16,016 nt of DNA from JAPLMI01 sp043798375 (lineage in GTDB: Bacteria; Omnitrophota; Gorgyraeia; 2-01-FULL-45-10), in the NCBI GenBank assembly GCA_043798375.1, contig JAZDOS010000033.1, positions 1 to 16,016 of the forward strand. The letters run 5' to 3'. The notes beneath the pieces were generated by a model. It was not told the origin of the DNA. It ran no database searches and was given only the letters and a program-made list of their open reading frames with translations. A program made the position numbers and the translations under genes. Positions 13,581-16,016 of this stretch are shown in pieces. The stretch's first letter is position 1. The number at the start of each line of letters is the position of its first letter.

Positions 13581-14228
13581 ATGATAATCACAAAACAAAA
13601 AGAGTTTGGCCAGATACTGAAATATCTCGAGGGCGAAAAAAACATATTCCTGATCGGATGCGGGGAGTGCTCCACTACCTGTAAGACGGGCGGCGAGGAA
13701 GAGATTAAAAAGATAAAAGAAGCCCTCGAGAAGGAAGACAAGCATATTACGGGTTATTGTGTCCCGGAAGCGCCGTGCATCGCGGCAAAAGTAAAATTGG
13801 AGCTTGCGAAGAACAGGAAATCGATAGAATCGTCCGACGCGGTTTTGGTATTGGCCTGCGGGCTCGGCGTCCAGTCCGTCAAAGAGAATATGAGGCAGGA
13901 ATTGGCGATCCATGTTGGCTGTGACACGCTCTTCATGGGCGCCATCGACGCAAACGGCGCGTTTCTCGAGAAGTGCTCGGCCTGCGGGGACTGCGTGCTC
14001 GAGCTGACCGGCCTGATATGCCCGGTAACGCGCTGCCCGAAATCGCTTCTGAACGGGCCGTGCGGCGGCCAGGATAAAGGAAAGTGCGAAGTCGATAAAA
14101 ATAGAGATTGCGCCTGGATACTGATATACAATGAATTGAAGAAAAATAACAAGCTGGATCTGTTGAAGGAAATAAAACCGCCGAAGGATTATTCGAAGCT
14201 GACGAAACCGCGCCAGCTCACGCTTTAG
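13581..14228 (+). CDS. metV: MetV-like methylene-tetrahydrofolate reductase C-terminal (MTHFR_C) protein
   Basis: 215 residues, very rich in cysteine. Motifs: LIGCGECSTTCKTGGEEEI, GYCVPEAPC, LACGLGVQS, VGCDTLF, KCSACGDCVL and ICPVTRCPKSLLNGPCGG, then GKCEVDKNRDCAW. This matches the MTHFR_C/MetV family. In acetogens and related anaerobes MetV partners MetF and binds Fe-S or zinc, delivering electrons for methyl-THF formation. No metF is adjacent, so the partner must be encoded elsewhere or the protein has another role. It starts directly after the NFU stop. With the DUF39 enzyme it points to methionine synthesis. Confidence 0.82.
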   Translation: MIITKQKEFGQILKYLEGEKNIFLIGCGECSTTCKTGGEEEIKKIKEALEKEDKHITGYCVPEAPCIAAKVKLELAKNRKSIESSDAVLVLACGLGVQSVKENMRQELAIHVGCDTLFMGAIDANGAFLEKCSACGDCVLELTGLICPVTRCPKSLLNGPCGGQDKGKCEVDKNRDCAWILIYNELKKNNKLDLLKEIKPPKDYSKLTKPRQLTL

Positions 14229-14240
14229 AATGGTACCAGC

Positions 14241-15452
14241 ATGCGGAAAGTATACTTAGACAATAACGCGACGACCCGGATGCGCGAGGAAGTTTTGGAT
14301 GCGATGCTTCCGTATTACAGGGATATATACGGCAACGCCTCGAGCGTCCACGAATTCGGGAGGGCCGCAAGGCGCGCCATCGACGATGCCCGCCAGAAGG
14401 TTGCCTTGCTCCTTGGGGCGGCAAGCGCTGAAGAAATAATCTTTACCTCTAGCGGCACGGAGGCCGATAATTTCGCGGTGAAAGGCGTATCGCATGCCCT
14501 GAAATCAAAAGGAAACCATATCATAACCTCTTCGATCGAACATCAGGCCGTATTGAATGTCTGTAAATTCCTGGAGAAGGAAGGTTATAAAGTTACATAC
14601 CTCAAAGTCGACAAAGACGGCATTGTGGATTTGGATGAACTGAAAAGATCGATAACGGATAAGACGATACTTATTTCGATAATGTACGCGAATAATGAGA
14701 TTGGCGCCGTCGAGCCGGTAGAAGAGATCGCTGAAATCGCAAAAGAAAAGAGGGTTTATTTTCATACCGACGCGGTCCAGGCCGCCGGGAAGATCCCGTT
14801 CGAAGTAAAAAATCTCAATATAGACCTTCTTTCTATGTCGGCGCACAAGATCTATGGGCCGAAGGGCGTCGGAGCGCTTTATATGAAAAGAGGGACTAAA
14901 ATTACCCCGCTTATACAGGGCGGCCACCATGAGATGGGAAAACGCGCGGGCACCGAGAATGTAGCCGGCATCGTGGGCCTGGGGAAAGCGGCAGAGCTTG
15001 CAAAAAAAGAATTGCCGGAAGAAAAGAAGATGGCGGAGTTGAGGGATTATCTTTACAAGGGCATAACCGCGAAAATAGAATCCGTGCGCCTGAACGGCCC
15101 TTCGATAGACTCAGGGCATGTCCCGAGCGTGTCGAGGGACGGCCACCCCGAAAAAAGGCTCGCCAATACCCTGAATGTCGGCTTTAAATATCTCGAGGGA
15201 GAATCGATAGTTTTGAATCTGGACATGGAAGGTATCGCGGTTTCCACCGGATCGGCCTGCACGTCGGGATCGCTGGAACCGTCGCATGTCCTGACCGCGA
15301 TGGGTGTGGACCCGGCCGATACGCAAGGCTCGATAAGATTTTCCCTGGGACGGGACAATACAAAGGAAGATATGGACTATGTTCTTGAAGTTCTTCCCCC
15401 CATAATCAAGCGGCTTCGCGACATGTCTCCCCTCTACGAGAAAGGGAAATAA
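14241..15452 (+). CDS. nifS: Cysteine desulfurase (NifS/IscS class I)
   Basis: 403 residues. It is a PLP enzyme that takes sulfur from cysteine for Fe-S assembly. MRKVYLDNNATT fixes the start. PLP lysine K203 sits in MSAHKIYGPKG; the catalytic loop is VSTGSACTSGSLEPSHV with C340. The ribosome binding site is weak. Residues 287-301 (PSIDSGHVPSVSRDG) are an insertion absent from the family pattern: removal leaves LNG-HPEKRLANTLNV, close to the usual LNGHPEKRLPNTLN. The insertion is encoded by a REP-like palindrome, described separately. It lies in the small domain ahead of the catalytic loop and keeps the frame, so the enzyme is probably active. Its iscU partner begins 1 base after its stop. 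Confidence 0.93.
   Translation: MRKVYLDNNATTRMREEVLDAMLPYYRDIYGNASSVHEFGRAARRAIDDARQKVALLLGAASAEEIIFTSSGTEADNFAVKGVSHALKSKGNHIITSSIEHQAVLNVCKFLEKEGYKVTYLKVDKDGIVDLDELKRSITDKTILISIMYANNEIGAVEPVEEIAEIAKEKRVYFHTDAVQAAGKIPFEVKNLNIDLLSMSAHKIYGPKGVGALYMKRGTKITPLIQGGHHEMGKRAGTENVAGIVGLGKAAELAKKELPEEKKMAELRDYLYKGITAKIESVRLNGPSIDSGHVPSVSRDGHPEKRLANTLNVGFKYLEGESIVLNLDMEGIAVSTGSACTSGSLEPSHVLTAMGVDPADTQGSIRFSLGRDNTKEDMDYVLEVLPPIIKRLRDMSPLYEKGK
15094..15144. mobile_element. 45-bp REP-like palindromic insertion in nifS with 6-bp flanking duplication
   Basis: Between two copies of ACGGCC (15094-15099 and 15139-15144) lies an imperfect palindrome. The outer arms are CCCTTCGA (15098-15105) and TCGAGGG (15132-15138), the inner arms CTCAGGG (15110-15116) and TCCCGAG (15121-15127), with CATG at the centre. 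The repeat distance is 45 bases, exactly 15 codons. It closely resembles the widespread CCCTTCGA...CTCAGGG-type palindromes found between genes in many bacteria. Deleting one repeat plus the insert restores the conserved NifS sequence. Confidence 0.72.
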
Positions 15453-15453
15453 T

Positions 15454-15840
15454 ATGGAAGGCCAGTATTCAGAGAAGGTGATGGAGCACTTCAGGAATCC
15501 GCGCAACGTCGGCGAAATTCCCGACGCGGATGGCGTAGGCAACGTCGGAAATCCGGTCTGCGGTGATATTATGCGGCTATATATAAAGGTTGATGAAAAT
15601 GAAATAATTACAGACGCGAAATTTAAGACGTTCGGGTGTGGCGCCGCTGTGGCCACCTCAAGCATGGTGACGGAACTTGTTAAAGGTAAAACGATACCGG
15701 AGGCGCTCAAGGTCTCGAATCACGCGGTTGCGGAGGCGCTTGGAGGGCTGCCAAAGATCAAGATGCACTGTTCGGTTTTGGCGGAACAGGCCCTGCGCTC
15801 GGCCATCGACGATTATTTGGCGAAGAAGAAAGGAAAATAG
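15454..15840 (+). CDS. iscU: IscU/NifU-type Fe-S cluster assembly scaffold
   Basis: 128 residues. It is the scaffold on which NifS-derived sulfur and iron are built into clusters. The three cluster cysteines are present: C36 with D38 in GNPVCGD, C62 in TFGCGAAVA and C106 in MHCSVLAEQAL. The usual opening YSEKVMEHFRNPRNVGEI fixes the start. The C-terminal LPKIKMHCSVLA differs slightly from the LPPVK.HCS form but keeps the key residues. It is the last gene of the operon, one base after nifS. No hscA, hscB, iscA or ferredoxin gene follows, so this is a minimal system like those of many anaerobes. Confidence 0.93.
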   Translation: MEGQYSEKVMEHFRNPRNVGEIPDADGVGNVGNPVCGDIMRLYIKVDENEIITDAKFKTFGCGAAVATSSMVTELVKGKTIPEALKVSNHAVAEALGGLPKIKMHCSVLAEQALRSAIDDYLAKKKGK

Positions 15841-16016
15841 TAAAAGGCGGCACAACTTACTCATTACGAATTACGAATTCCTGAAAAACGGGTAAAAATG
15901 CCTGATTTTTAGCTCCTCTCGACGAGGCGGCCTATTCGTTCTTTTGCAAATTTGCGTGCTTTTCAAACCAGCGATCGAATTTTGTGTGCCTGCCGGTACG
16001 CATATGTGAAGATATC
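15841..16016. other. Tail of the window, no confident gene
   Basis: I see no RNA gene or convincing terminator after iscU. A minus-strand frame is open from the right edge to a stop at 15932-15934, reading ...RTGRHTKFDRWFEKHANLQK..., which could be the C-terminus of a convergent gene. A plus-strand frame is also open from 15913 to the edge. Neither is long enough to choose between. Confidence 0.3.

Noticed and set aside
13197..13913. 238-codon minus-strand open frame over the TlpA, NFU and metV genes
   Set aside because: It crosses three well-supported genes on the other strand and reads as Phe/Leu/Arg-rich reverse-complement sequence.
15863..15876. Tandem ATTACGA ATTACGA after iscU
   Set aside because: Two short copies of a simple A/T-rich word, with no flanking structure to make it more than chance.
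15932..16016. Convergent gene end on the minus strand at the right edge
   Set aside because: Only 27 codons are visible, no family is recognisable and the opposite strand is open too; kept as an unassigned tail, not a gene.

Overview
The window looks like a chromosomal segment of a Gram-negative, probably anaerobic bacterium. I see lipobox lipoproteins, a periplasmic TlpA/CcdA thiol-redox pair and a CHASE2 sensor. Thiamine and sulfur metabolism use the archaeal/anaerobe versions of the genes: a Thi4 lacking the sulfur-donating cysteine, a DUF39 homocysteine-forming protein, MetV, and a minimal NifS/IscU pair. This mix, the moderate GC content and the load of small palindromic repeats suggest a candidate-phylum lineage such as Omnitrophota. 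That placement is an inference from gene content, and I have no marker gene to confirm it.

Layout. Positions 2-1870 hold the 3' end of a large surface protein, with Ig-like and beta-helix-like parts and then a Pro/Ala-rich tail of degenerate F-x-G repeats. Positions 1939-3090 hold a stand-alone AAA_14/DUF4143 ATPase. Positions 3118-4705 hold a CHASE2 membrane protein and a small lipoprotein, closed by a strong hairpin terminator. Positions 4759-7603 hold a thiamine locus, thiE and thi4, split by a second AAA_14/DUF4143 gene (5443-6696). Positions 7670-9050 hold an AbiEi/AbiEii type IV toxin-antitoxin pair with its own promoter. Positions 9237-15840 are a tightly packed sulfur operon: Rrf2 regulator, cysK, DUF39 protein, small secreted protein, ccdA, TlpA-like thioredoxin, NFU scaffold, metV, nifS, iscU. 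The last 176 bases hold no gene I can name.

How the genes fit together. The large operon joins sulfide capture into cysteine (CysK) and homocysteine (DUF39), methyl supply to methionine (MetV), sulfur mobilisation and Fe-S assembly (NifS, IscU, NFU) and export of reducing power (CcdA, TlpA). An Rrf2 protein with candidate Fe-S cysteines leads it. The thiazole synthase upstream probably also uses free sulfide.

The most interesting signals are insertional. (1) A 45-bp REP-like palindrome sits in frame inside nifS, flanked by a 6-bp duplication; removing it restores the family consensus. (2) The second AAA_14 gene lies between two copies of the thiE 3' end, marked by an 11-bp direct repeat, as if it arrived carrying a replacement gene end. 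(3) Both AAA_14 genes appear to be transcribed without a leader. (4) Two different palindrome clusters sit in the leaders of the rrf2-cysK and DUF39 genes. (5) A further 39-bp palindrome of exactly 13 codons lies inside the surface-protein gene.
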